A stretch of 14,567 bases of DNA from the NCBI GenBank assembly GCA_903939665.1, contig CAJAHZ010000254.1:1-14567 (forward strand). The letters are read 5' to 3'. Numbering within the stretch: position 1 is the stretch's first letter; every line of letters begins with the position of its first letter. The position numbers were made by a program, and so were the translations under genes. Below, one piece after another: positions 1 through 6,826 of the stretch. The notes below the pieces were generated by a model. The model had not been told where the DNA came from and did not search any database. It saw nothing but the letters and a program-made list of their open reading frames with translations. Source of the stretch: an uncultured Pseudomonadota bacterium. Its GTDB lineage: Bacteria; Pseudomonadota; Gammaproteobacteria; Burkholderiales; Rhodocyclaceae.

Positions 1-1
1 C

Positions 2-145
2 ATCGTGATGGTAAAAATGCACGGTAAAATTCTTGTGTTTGGTGATTCGTGGCAGCTTCTGCAGTCTCTGTTCCTCTCCGAGAAATCACTGGTCGCCGCA
101 TTCGCTTCCGGAAACGAGGCTCAGTCACAGATCGCCGCACGTTAA
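2..145 (+). CDS. 3' end of an unidentified protein gene (5' end outside window)
   Basis: An open plus-strand frame enters from the left edge and ends at TAA 143-145, giving about 47 residues with the tail GNEAQSQIAAR. Composition is protein-like: a hydrophobic stretch (KILVFG), then a mixed helix-like region. Codons resemble those of neighbouring genes. ATGs at 8 and 17 are in frame, but no ribosome binding site can be judged so close to the edge, so this is more likely the C-terminal end of a longer protein. Its last 21 bases overlap the 3' end of the broken gene on the opposite strand, making a convergent arrangement. I do not recognise the family. The main doubt is its short length and the competing minus-strand frame from 101. 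Confidence 0.42.
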   Translation: MVMVKMHGKILVFGDSWQLLQSLFLSEKSLVAAFASGNEAQSQIAAR

Positions 146-1263
146 TGGTTTGGGGGAAGATTGCTTGCGCACGTATTCGACACAGCGCCGGGTCCGGTCG
201 GCGCGATTGGAATTCGCGAACTTAGTGCTCAATTCATCGCACAATTTTTCCAGGCGCGGGTTTTTTACAAGAAACGCAACGATGATATTGTCAAAGCCAC
301 CCTCTCTCATACCAAAAGGCGAACTGGAGAGCGGTTCGGTGTTCAACAAGCTATCCAGGCCTTCGATCGTCTCGCTCGTTTTCAGCATCGGCAAAAGCCG
401 CGTTTCAAGCTTCATGAGCAGGTGTTCCACGACGGCATCGACTTCGGAATAACTATGCAGCACGTAAATTTTGTCATGTTTTTTTGAACAAAACCGTTTT
501 CGTCATCCATCCATTTGCGCTGTAAGGCAACGACCGTATCTGACTGCTTAACCATGTCTGGCGTATAGTCAGGCCTCACAATAGCAGCAACCAAGTCCGA
601 AACCGCATGAAACCTGGTGCCGGATATCACTTCGAATTCTGCATGAACAGGCCACATGTCGGCGCCCGCATAGACAGATATTTCATCCCAGCCATTCGGG
701 AAGATGCGTTTGAAGCTACGGTCACTTTTTCGAGCTTTGTAGCCATATTTGGCCATCAATGGCGTAAGTCGCTCGAAGACAAGTTGCACCAGCGCCTTGG
801 TCTTGGGGACATCGTCGTAGTTCTTTTGTGGCGTTGGCTGGCGCGGCGCGGCAGGTCGTGAAAGCGACAACACCTTGCCGCCCGGCAAATACGCCTCGCC
901 GGCCTGCCCATCCATCACGCACAGCCCCAGTGCGTTCGCTTCTTGCACGACAAACGGTCGCACCTCTTCGAGCAATCCGCCATTGAGGCCGAGGTTATAG
1001 ACGGCAGCGTTGGTTCTGCCGTCTATCGGCCCGTCGCTCCACGCGTAATCAGATGGTGATATTTCTTCATCATCGTCTTCAGCCCCTGTTGTCGGCGAGC
1101 ACATGCACGGATAACCGCTCGTTAAGCGTTGCGCCAAGCCGACGAATTTCGGATTCTGCTCCGACCGGGCTTCGTACAATTCATCCAGAAGCAGAACGAC
1201 TTCATCAATGCTGGTCGGCAGTGGGCGAGACAGGTTTTCCTAAATCTGGACAACGTAACTCAT
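125..1263 (-). pseudogene. Broken gene for a two-part hypothetical protein (amber codon plus frameshift)
   Basis: Read from ATG 1261-1263, which has a strong Shine-Dalgarno (AAGGAGG, about 6 nt upstream), the frame gives MSYVVQI, then TAG at 1240-1242, then ENLSRPLPTSIDEVV and about 250 more residues. At an A7 run (plus-strand T at 479-485) the frame runs out to a TGA at 412-414, while the frame one base away continues to TGA 125-127 as HDKIYVLHSYSEVDAVVEHL and about 100 further residues. Restoring both sites gives about 379 residues. The N-terminal half has an acidic segment (GAEDDDEEISPSDYAW) and a motif YLPGGKV. The C-terminal half (KALVQLVFERLTPLMAKYGYK) vaguely recalls DUF4304/immunity-like domains, an unsupported impression. 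The amber codon is one base from TGG (Trp), which would fit this position. A TTG at 1177-1179 could restart translation weakly. It lies 33 nt after hepT. A sequencing error at the homopolymer cannot be excluded, but it would not explain the amber codon. Confidence 0.72.
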
Positions 1264-1296
1264 ACGGTGCCTCCTTGTTTCATCCGGCGAATAAAG

Positions 1297-1659
1297 TCAG
1301 CTTTGCGGCTGGCATTGCTCGCGAAGTTGCCGAAGTTTCGCCAGCAGGGACGGTATGTCGCCTTGGATGATGCTCCATAAGGTATCGTTGTCGATCCCAA
1401 GATATCCATGGATCAGGCGATTGCGTGTAGCAATAATAAGCCGCCACGGTATCTCTGAATTGGCGCTTCGAATGTCATCCGGGATTCGCGTTGCCGCTTC
1501 GCCGATGAGTTCAAGGTTGCGTACGGTGGCATCGTAATTGAGCCCGTTGGCAACGAATCCGGTCTGGTCGAGCCCGTCGGTATAGCTGATGACTTTTTCG
1601 GCAAAACCGATCATGTCCGCAAGATAGAAGCGCCATTCACGGTTCGTCGTGTCAGACAT
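1297..1659 (-). CDS. hepT: HepT-like HEPN ribonuclease toxin (DUF86)
   Basis: A 120-residue, mostly helical protein of the HepT/DUF86 family, the toxin half of the HepT–MntA type VII toxin–antitoxin system. HEPN toxins of this family are RNases that stop growth when free; MntA neutralises them by adding AMP groups to a tyrosine. The hallmark R-x4-H-x-Y motif is intact: R79, H84 and Y86 in RNRLIHGY. R79 and H84 would form the RNase site and Y86 would be the AMPylated residue. The segment YDATVRNLELIGEAA (42-56) is the usual family helix. The ATG at 1657-1659 has a GAGG about 6 nt upstream and overlaps the mntA stop by 8 bases, so translation is probably coupled. Length is normal for the family. 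The broken gene follows after 33 nt. The family call is secure; activity is inferred. Confidence 0.93.
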   Translation of the reverse strand: MSDTTNREWRFYLADMIGFAEKVISYTDGLDQTGFVANGLNYDATVRNLELIGEAATRIPDDIRSANSEIPWRLIIATRNRLIHGYLGIDNDTLWSIIQGDIPSLLAKLRQLREQCQPQS

Positions 1660-1942
1660 GCACGGCCTCTTTTTCGATAAATGGACGTAGCTCTGAACGC
1701 AATCCCTTTTCGGTCACCAGATCAACCGGGCTGCCAAACAGATCTTCAAGATAGAACTGAACGCCAAAGTAGCGTTCCGAAGTCGCCGGGCCGTCGAAGG
1801 CAACCAGAATATCGATGTCACTGTCGGGGCGCGCGGCGTCGCGTACGGTCGAGCCAAACAATGCGAGGCGCGTTACGCCATATCGGGCAGCCAGGTCTGG
1901 TTTGCTTTGGGCGAGTAGCCGTATGGCGCTTGAACGGTTCAT
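1652..1942 (-). CDS. mntA: MntA-like minimal nucleotidyltransferase antitoxin
   Basis: A 96-residue minimal nucleotidyltransferase (MNT), the antitoxin partner of HepT. Known members transfer AMP from ATP to the HepT tyrosine, which blocks its RNase activity. The nucleotidyltransferase signature GS-x10-D-x-D is complete: G30-S31 in LFGSTVRD, then D42 and D44 in SDIDILVAF; a third candidate metal ligand is D74 in SPVDLVTE. I chose ATG 1940-1942 because GGAG lies 8 nt upstream. A TTG at 1952-1954 would add four residues but overlaps that binding site. The gene overlaps hepT by 8 bases and is separated from the upstream SEC-C gene by 75 nt, in which I see no convincing terminator or strong promoter, so read-through from the queF side is possible. 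Proteins with the same fold include stand-alone MNT enzymes; the hepT neighbour decides the call. Confidence 0.92.
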   Translation of the reverse strand: MNRSSAIRLLAQSKPDLAARYGVTRLALFGSTVRDAARPDSDIDILVAFDGPATSERYFGVQFYLEDLFGSPVDLVTEKGLRSELRPFIEKEAVHV

Positions 1943-2017
1943 TGCGTTCTCCAAACAATCTTTATCACTGACATAGACAAAGGCGACGATTCATTCTCAA
2001 GCGTGGCTAGACGATCT

Positions 2018-2728
2018 TTAGTCTATCCCGCAGCACTGCTTGAACTTCTTGCCGCTGCCGCAAGGGCAGGGGTCGTTGCGACCGACTTTTGGGTCTTCGC
2101 GACGGATGGTTTTGGTGCCGCGCTTGGCGGCCCAGAAACGGTAGATGTCCGCAATCGCCTGTGGTAATTCCTCTTCGCAGTCGTTCTCCATCTGTTCGCG
2201 CTCTTCACCCTCAGGCCATTCCTCGCCGTGTTCGCGGGCGGCGGCTTCGGCTTCTCCGGTGAGCAGCATCAAGGAGAACAGACGTTCGTCGAGGTAGGTA
2301 ATTTCCTCGTTGTCGTCCTTTCCTTCTTCTTCGCCGAGGGCTTCGAACCAGTCTTCCTCTGCCGCATCGACGCCTTGCAGGTAGGCCTGGCACCAGGGGA
2401 GGTAGTCGCTGGGGCCGTCTTCCACGTCGTCCTTGGCGTAGAGCAATAGCACGGGCGGTTCGCCGCGCGCCAGCTCGGCTTCGAGTACGGCGGCGAAACG
2501 GCGCAGCAGTTCGGCTGCTTCGCGGCCATTTTCAGTGTCGAGCACTTCTTCGCTGCCGAGGGTATCCGCCAGCCATTCTTCTTCAGGGATTGGTTGCGGT
2601 CCGGAGAGCGCCGCGCACAGATAGCCCTGAATTTCGTCGAGGCGCATGGCTTCGGGCAGAGAGGGGTCGTCGAGCAGCGTTTCGAGGCGGTCGAGTTGGT
2701 TGTCGGGAAGTTGTGCCTGGACGGTCAT
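2018..2728 (-). CDS. UPF0149/YecA-type protein with C-terminal SEC-C zinc motif
   Basis: A 236-residue acidic protein. The N-terminal 160 residues match the YgfB/YecA (UPF0149) pattern, with a helix LDEIQGYLCAALSGP (30-44) and a W/D/E-rich middle (PWCQAYLQGV; DDNEEITYLDERLFSLMLL). The C-terminus is a SEC-C zinc motif, DPCPCGSGKKFKQCCG, with ligands C221, C223, C232 and C233, the same type as at the end of SecA. The function of stand-alone proteins of this kind is not firmly established; association with ribosomes or secretion has been discussed for YecA. A longer frame exists upstream, but ATG 2726-2728 fits the family N-terminus, has GAGG 8 nt upstream and leaves a 4-nt gap after queF. The upstream extension would run back into queF. 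It is probably co-transcribed with queF. Confidence 0.85.
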   Translation of the reverse strand: MTVQAQLPDNQLDRLETLLDDPSLPEAMRLDEIQGYLCAALSGPQPIPEEEWLADTLGSEEVLDTENGREAAELLRRFAAVLEAELARGEPPVLLLYAKDDVEDGPSDYLPWCQAYLQGVDAAEEDWFEALGEEEGKDDNEEITYLDERLFSLMLLTGEAEAAAREHGEEWPEGEEREQMENDCEEELPQAIADIYRFWAAKRGTKTIRREDPKVGRNDPCPCGSGKKFKQCCGID

Positions 2729-2732
2729 GATT

Positions 2733-3152
2733 TCAGCCTCGGGTATTTGATTGCGTGTCAAAGGTGGAAAGATCGACTGCTGGCGCGGGTTTCCAGCCTT
2801 TTTTGCGGTGTTCGGCAACGACGTTGGTGAAAATGCCGCCACGCACGTAGAACTTGGCAGTCAGCCGCATGTAGCGTGGCTTGGTGGCTTTGACCAGGTC
2901 ATCGAGGATGCGGTTGGTGACGTCTTCGTGAAAGCAGCCTTCATCACGGAAAGACCACATGTAGAGCTTGAGGCTCTTCAGTTCGACACAGGCTTTCTCC
3001 GGGATATAGTCGAGAATCAGCGTCGCGAAGTCGGGTTGGCCGGTTTTTGGGCAAAGGCAGGTGAATTCGGGAATTTCCATGTGAATGTGGAAATCGCGCT
3101 GCGGCGCTGGATTGGGGAAAGTTTCGAGGTTTTTGGCGGGTTGGGTGGTCAT
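2733..3152 (-). CDS. queF: NADPH-dependent 7-cyano-7-deazaguanine (preQ0) reductase
   Basis: A 139-residue QueF of the short type, which reduces the nitrile of preQ0 to the aminomethyl group of preQ1 with two NADPH, a step of queuosine tRNA modification, in the cytoplasm. The T-fold enzyme signature is complete: catalytic C34 and D41 in CPKTGQPDF, corresponding to Cys55 and Asp62 of Bacillus subtilis QueF. The QueF motif ELKSLKLYMWSF (57-68) binds NADPH, and H75-E76 in GCFHED matches the substrate-binding pair. I chose ATG 3150-3152 (MTTQPAKN) over an upstream in-frame start because the extra residues resemble non-coding sequence and would cover the promoter. The Shine-Dalgarno is weak (GGA at about -10). 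It is divergent from smc and followed after 4 nt by the SEC-C gene. No other queuosine gene is in the window. Confidence 0.96.
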   Translation of the reverse strand: MTTQPAKNLETFPNPAPQRDFHIHMEIPEFTCLCPKTGQPDFATLILDYIPEKACVELKSLKLYMWSFRDEGCFHEDVTNRILDDLVKATKPRYMRLTAKFYVRGGIFTNVVAEHRKKGWKPAPAVDLSTFDTQSNTRG

Positions 3153-3188
3153 TGTTGATCCGGAGCGAAGCGAAATGGGCAGGCAAAA

Positions 3189-3197
3189 TGCTATTAT
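3189..3197 (+). promoter_or_regulatory. Probable extended -10 box driving smc
   Basis: The plus strand reads TGC-TATTAT, an extended -10 (TGn followed by 5 of 6 consensus bases), which would start transcription near 3204, about 114 nt before smc. No -35 is visible at the normal distance; TTGATC at 3155-3160 is 31 bp away, too far. It shares bases with the minus-strand TATAAT, so the two promoters could compete for polymerase. Confidence 0.42.
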
Positions 3198-3198
3198 A
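3193..3198 (-). promoter_or_regulatory. Probable -10 box of the queF promoter
   Basis: On the minus strand these bases read TATAAT, a perfect sigma-70 -10 hexamer, placing a transcription start near 3186 and a leader of roughly 34 nt before the queF ATG. A -35 element is weak: TGCGTG at 17-bp spacing (3216-3221). The leader is too short for a preQ1 riboswitch. The box overlaps a -10-like sequence on the other strand. Confidence 0.5.
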
Positions 3199-3213
3199 GA
3201 CGCCCGGATTAAT

Positions 3214-3248
3214 GCCACGCAGGAATACCGCCTGATCGGGTGCGTGGT
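3214..3248 (+). other. Stem-loop in the smc leader
   Basis: CCACGCA (3215-3221) pairs perfectly with TGCGTGG (3241-3247), extended by a G-U pair at 3214/3248. The 19-nt loop contains a further small stem, CCG/CGG (3228-3230 with 3237-3239). The 7-bp GC-rich match is unlikely to be trivial in a 165-bp gap, but I cannot match it to a known riboswitch or sRNA family. Confidence 0.45.
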
Positions 3249-3288
3249 GCCGTACTGCGTTATACATAGCTTTCAAGGAACTCTACTC

Positions 3289-3317
3289 GCGCGGCTGTTT
3301 TGGCCGCGCTCTATTTT
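3289..3317 (+). terminator. Terminator-like hairpin with T-rich tail just before smc
   Basis: GCGCGGC (3289-3295) pairs with GCCGCGC (3303-3309), with an optional T-G closing pair and a GTTTT loop, followed by TCTATTTT (3310-3317). This is the shape of a Rho-independent terminator on the plus strand, ending one base before the smc ATG. It could end a short leader RNA or act as an attenuator or translation block. The reverse strand has no T tail, so it is not a terminator for minus-strand transcripts. The T tract is imperfect. Confidence 0.5.
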
Positions 3318-6300
3318 ATGCGTTTGACCAAGCTAAAACTCGCCGGATTCAAGTCCTTCGTCGATCCGACAACCATTGCCTTGCCGGGGCAACTCGTTGG
3401 CGTGGTCGGCCCGAATGGTTGCGGAAAATCCAATGTGATGGATGCCGTGCGCTGGGTGCTGGGCGAATCAAAAGCCTCGGAATTGCGCGGCGAATCGATG
3501 CAGGACGTGATTTTCAACGGCTCGGGAACGCGCAAGCCGGTGTCGCGCGCCGCTGTCGAACTGGTTTTCGATAATTCGCTCGGTCGCATCGCCGGGCAGT
3601 GGTCGCAGTACGCCGAATTGTCGGTCAAGCGCTTGCTGACGCGCAGTGGGCAGTCCGAGTACTACATCAATAACCTGCACGTTCGTCGCAAGGACATCAC
3701 CGACCTGTTTCTCGGTACCGGCCTCGGGCCGCGGGCCTACGCGATCATCGGACAGGGAACGATTTCACGCATCATCGAGGCCAAGCCCGACGAACTGCGC
3801 GTGTTTCTGGAAGAAGCGGCCGGCGTTACGAAATACAAGGAACGGCGCAAGGAAACCGAGAGCCGCATCGCCGACACCCGCGAGAATCTGACGCGTGTCG
3901 AGGATATCCGGCTTGAACTCGGTTCGCAGATGGAACGCCTTGAAGCACAGGCTGCCGTGGCGCGCCAGTATCGTGAATACAACGACGACCTGACGCGCAA
4001 GCAGCAACTGCTCTGGCTGCTCCGGCGCAACGATGCGCAGGCCGAACGCGAGCGCCTGCAGCGCGAGGTCGAGCGGGCTTCGATCGATCTCGAAGCGCAG
4101 ACTGCCGCGCTGCGTGAAACGGAAGCCCGTCTTGAAGAGGCGCGCGAGGGGCATTTCGCCGCGAGCGACGGGTTGCACAGCGCGCAGAGCGATTTGTTCA
4201 CCGCCAATGCCGAGGTTGCCCGGCTTGAAGCCGAGATTCGCCATCGGCGCGAGTCACAGCGTGAATACGAGAGCCGGCTGGCCCAGTTGACCGACGACAA
4301 GGCGCATTGGCAGGAGCAGGCCGGTAAGCTCGCTGCCGACGATACGCGCTGGCAGGAACTTCTGAATCTCGCTAACGAACGCGTCGAACAAAGCGAGATG
4401 CGTCTTGAGGCCCAGCAGGAGCGATTGCCGCTGGCCGAAGAGGCGCACGCCAAGGCGCAGGAAGAAGTCAATCGTCAGCGTGCCGAAATTGCCCAGGCCG
4501 AACAGCGTTTGCAGGTAGAGCAGGCTAATCGCGGCCATGCGCAGCGTTCGCTGCAGATCATCGCCGGGCGGCGCGAACGTCTGGCGCAGGAGCGTGAGGC
4601 GCTGCCGGTGCCCGACAATGCCGAATTTGAGTTCAAGCAGGAAGAACTGGCGGCGCTGCGCGAGCGGATCGCCGAAGCGCAGGAGCAGCAGCGCATCCAG
4701 CAGCAGACCTTGCCACAGTTCGAACAGCAAAGGCGCGAGGTGCTGGCCGAAGTCCAGCACGCGCAAAAGGAGCGCGCCGAGGCGCATGCCCGTCGCGCGG
4801 CGCTTGAGCAACTGCAGAAGCGCGTTCAGGATGATGGCAAGCTGGGCGACTGGCTGCATCGGCATCGCCTGGATCATCGCCAGCCGCTGTGGAAATCGTT
4901 GCACGTCGAAGCCGGCTGGGAAGATGCCGTCGAAGCCTTGTTGCGCGAGCGCCTTGGCGCGCTCACCGCCGAAGGCGCCGACCCCGCGTGGAGCAAGGAT
5001 CGGCCGGGCAAGAAGCTGACGCTGCTGCTGCCGGTTGAAGGGGTTGCGTCGAGCAGTGGAGCCGATCATCTGCTGGCGCGCATCCGTTGCGACGACCCGA
5101 AGCTTGCAGCCGTTCTGGCCGACTGGTTGGGCGAGGTGCGCACCGCTCCAAATCTGTCGGCGGCACTGGCTCGACGCGCTGAGCTAACGGCCACGGCGTG
5201 TTGCGTAACGCCGGGCGGCGATATCGTCAGCCGGCAGAGCGTCACCTTGTTTGCCCCCGATGCGGGTGAGCACGGCCTGCTTGAGCGGCAGCGCGAAATC
5301 GAGGAACTCGGCGGCCTGATCGAGCAGCGCGAAGAAATGGTCGAAGAGGCGCAGGTCAAACTCGCCAGCGTTGAAACGCGCATGGCCGATGCGCAAAATG
5401 CCCTGCAGGAAGCGCGCAAGCACCTTGAAGAGTTGCAGAACAGGGCGCATGCGATTCAGGTCGAGACGCTGAAGCTCTCGCAGGCGCTTGATCGCTTCCG
5501 CGAGCGGCAGGCGCAGATTGACGACAGTCTAGCCGAGATGGCCGCAGAGGAAGAGGGCGAAAGCGAGCGTCTGTTTATCGCCGACGAGGCCATTGAAGTG
5601 CAGCGCGAGCAGGTGATGCAACTGCAGACGATCATGGCGGGCGCCAAGGCGCGTTTTGAACAGGCCGAACGGGCGCTGCGCGATGAACGCGAACAGGTTA
5701 ACGGTGTCGAGCGCGAGTTGCGTGAGGCGCAGTTTTCGCAGCGCGAGTGCCGCAACAAGCTTGAAGAAATCTCCAGCAGCCGCGAGTTGGCGTGCAAGCA
5801 GCTGGAGCGGATCGTCGAAGAGCTGGCGCGCTGTGCAGACAGTGCCGTCGCCATGCAGGCCGAGGATCTCGAACCGAAATTACAGGAGGCGCTTGATCAT
5901 CGGGTGGCCCGCGAGCACGCGCTGGCGGCGACGCGCGATGCACTGGAGGCCGCAACAAATGGTTTGCGCGGGCTCGAAGAGCAGCGTCTGAAAGTTGAAC
6001 AGAGTCTCAATCCCTTGCGCGACCGGATTGGCGAGCTGAAGCTCAAGGAGCAGGCGGCCAGCCTCAACTTCGACCAGCTTGCAGCGCAACTGGCTGATGT
6101 CCAGGCCGATGAGGTGGCTTTGTCCGGCGAATTGGCGGGGGCGCGTGTTGGCGCACTGCAAAGCGCAATTTCTGCCCTGCAGCGCTCGATTGAAGCGCTC
6201 GGCGCAGTCAATCTTGCGGCGCTTGAAGAACTTGATTCAGCACGCGAGCGCAAAGGCTATCTCGACGCGCAATCGGAAGACCTGACGCAGGCGATGGAGA

Positions 6301-6818
6301 CGCTGGAGAACGCCATCCGCCGCATCGACCGGGAAACACGCGATCTGCTGCAATCGACCTACGATTCGGTTAACCGTAGCTTTGGCGAGCTTTTCCCCAT
6401 TCTTTTTGGCGGCGGCGAAGCGCGGCTGATCATGACCGGCGAGGAGATTCTCGACGCTGGCGTGCAGGTCATGGCGCAGCCACCGGGCAAGAAAAACTCG
6501 ACGATTCACCTGCTTTCCGGGGGTGAAAAAGCGCTGACCGCGATTGCGCTGGTGTTTTCGATGTTCCAGCTGAACCCCGCGCCTTTCTGCCTGCTTGACG
6601 AGGTGGATGCGCCGCTTGACGATACCAATACCGAGCGCTTTTGCGCGATGGTGCAACGCATGTCGACAAACACACAATTTCTTTTCATCAGCCACAACAA
6701 GATTGCGATGGAGATGGCGCAGCAGCTGGTTGGTGTGACGATGCAGGAATCCGGCGTTTCACGCATCGTCGAGGTGGATATGGAAGAAGCTCTGCGCATG
6801 CGCGAGCAACTCGTTTAG
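3318..6818 (+). CDS. smc: Chromosome partition/condensation protein SMC
   Basis: A full-length 1166-residue SMC ATPase, the core of the SMC–ScpAB condensin that organises and helps segregate the chromosome. The ABC-type head is split between the ends: Walker A GPNGCGKS (31-38) and the N-terminal signature MRLTKLKLAGFKSFVDPT; then signature LSGGEK (1066-1071) and Walker B FCLLDEVDAP with D1094-E1095. Between them run two long coiled coils rich in E, R, Q, A and L, separated by a globular hinge at roughly 507-650. I chose ATG 3318 because it matches the family N-terminus. A TTG at 3300 would add six residues and lies inside the hairpin. No Shine-Dalgarno is visible; the eight bases before ATG are the T-rich tail of the hairpin. 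The zipA-like gene starts 8 nt after the stop. scpA and scpB are not in the window. Confidence 0.98.
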   Translation: MRLTKLKLAGFKSFVDPTTIALPGQLVGVVGPNGCGKSNVMDAVRWVLGESKASELRGESMQDVIFNGSGTRKPVSRAAVELVFDNSLGRIAGQWSQYAELSVKRLLTRSGQSEYYINNLHVRRKDITDLFLGTGLGPRAYAIIGQGTISRIIEAKPDELRVFLEEAAGVTKYKERRKETESRIADTRENLTRVEDIRLELGSQMERLEAQAAVARQYREYNDDLTRKQQLLWLLRRNDAQAERERLQREVERASIDLEAQTAALRETEARLEEAREGHFAASDGLHSAQSDLFTANAEVARLEAEIRHRRESQREYESRLAQLTDDKAHWQEQAGKLAADDTRWQELLNLANERVEQSEMRLEAQQERLPLAEEAHAKAQEEVNRQRAEIAQAEQRLQVEQANRGHAQRSLQIIAGRRERLAQEREALPVPDNAEFEFKQEELAALRERIAEAQEQQRIQQQTLPQFEQQRREVLAEVQHAQKERAEAHARRAALEQLQKRVQDDGKLGDWLHRHRLDHRQPLWKSLHVEAGWEDAVEALLRERLGALTAEGADPAWSKDRPGKKLTLLLPVEGVASSSGADHLLARIRCDDPKLAAVLADWLGEVRTAPNLSAALARRAELTATACCVTPGGDIVSRQSVTLFAPDAGEHGLLERQREIEELGGLIEQREEMVEEAQVKLASVETRMADAQNALQEARKHLEELQNRAHAIQVETLKLSQALDRFRERQAQIDDSLAEMAAEEEGESERLFIADEAIEVQREQVMQLQTIMAGAKARFEQAERALRDEREQVNGVERELREAQFSQRECRNKLEEISSSRELACKQLERIVEELARCADSAVAMQAEDLEPKLQEALDHRVAREHALAATRDALEAATNGLRGLEEQRLKVEQSLNPLRDRIGELKLKEQAASLNFDQLAAQLADVQADEVALSGELAGARVGALQSAISALQRSIEALGAVNLAALEELDSARERKGYLDAQSEDLTQAMETLENAIRRIDRETRDLLQSTYDSVNRSFGELFPILFGGGEARLIMTGEEILDAGVQVMAQPPGKKNSTIHLLSGGEKALTAIALVFSMFQLNPAPFCLLDEVDAPLDDTNTERFCAMVQRMSTNTQFLFISHNKIAMEMAQQLVGVTMQESGVSRIVEVDMEEALRMREQLV

Positions 6819-6826
6819 GGATAGAT

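Noticed and set aside
1..101. Minus-strand open frame starting at ATG 101 and running off the left edge
   Set aside because: A weak GGAA precedes it, but the peptide (MRRPVISRRGTE…) is unconvincing and the plus-strand frame ending at 145 looks more protein-like. Not settled without more sequence.
33..487. Plus-strand open frames of 139 and 108 codons opposite the broken gene
   Set aside because: The minus strand gives a coherent protein here once the frameshift is allowed, and the plus-strand products look like random translation.
1652..1954. Longer mntA from TTG 1954
   Set aside because: The TTG is part of the sequence that carries the GGAG ribosome binding site for ATG 1942, so the shorter form is preferred.
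1943..2017. Promoter for mntA between the SEC-C gene and mntA
   Set aside because: TTGAGA on the minus strand is a fair -35, but no acceptable -10 lies at the right distance, so I do not call a promoter.
2729..2842. Longer N-terminus for the SEC-C protein
   Set aside because: The extra 38 residues are read from the queF 3' end in another frame and do not fit the family; ATG 2728 has a ribosome binding site.
3153..3186. preQ1 riboswitch in the queF leader
   Set aside because: The predicted leader is only about 34 nt and shows no preQ1-I or preQ1-II core pattern.
3737..5069. Minus-strand open frames of 244 and 271 codons inside smc
   Set aside because: Shadows of the coiled-coil coding region: products are Ser/Arg- or Leu/Gln-rich and no start signals are seen.
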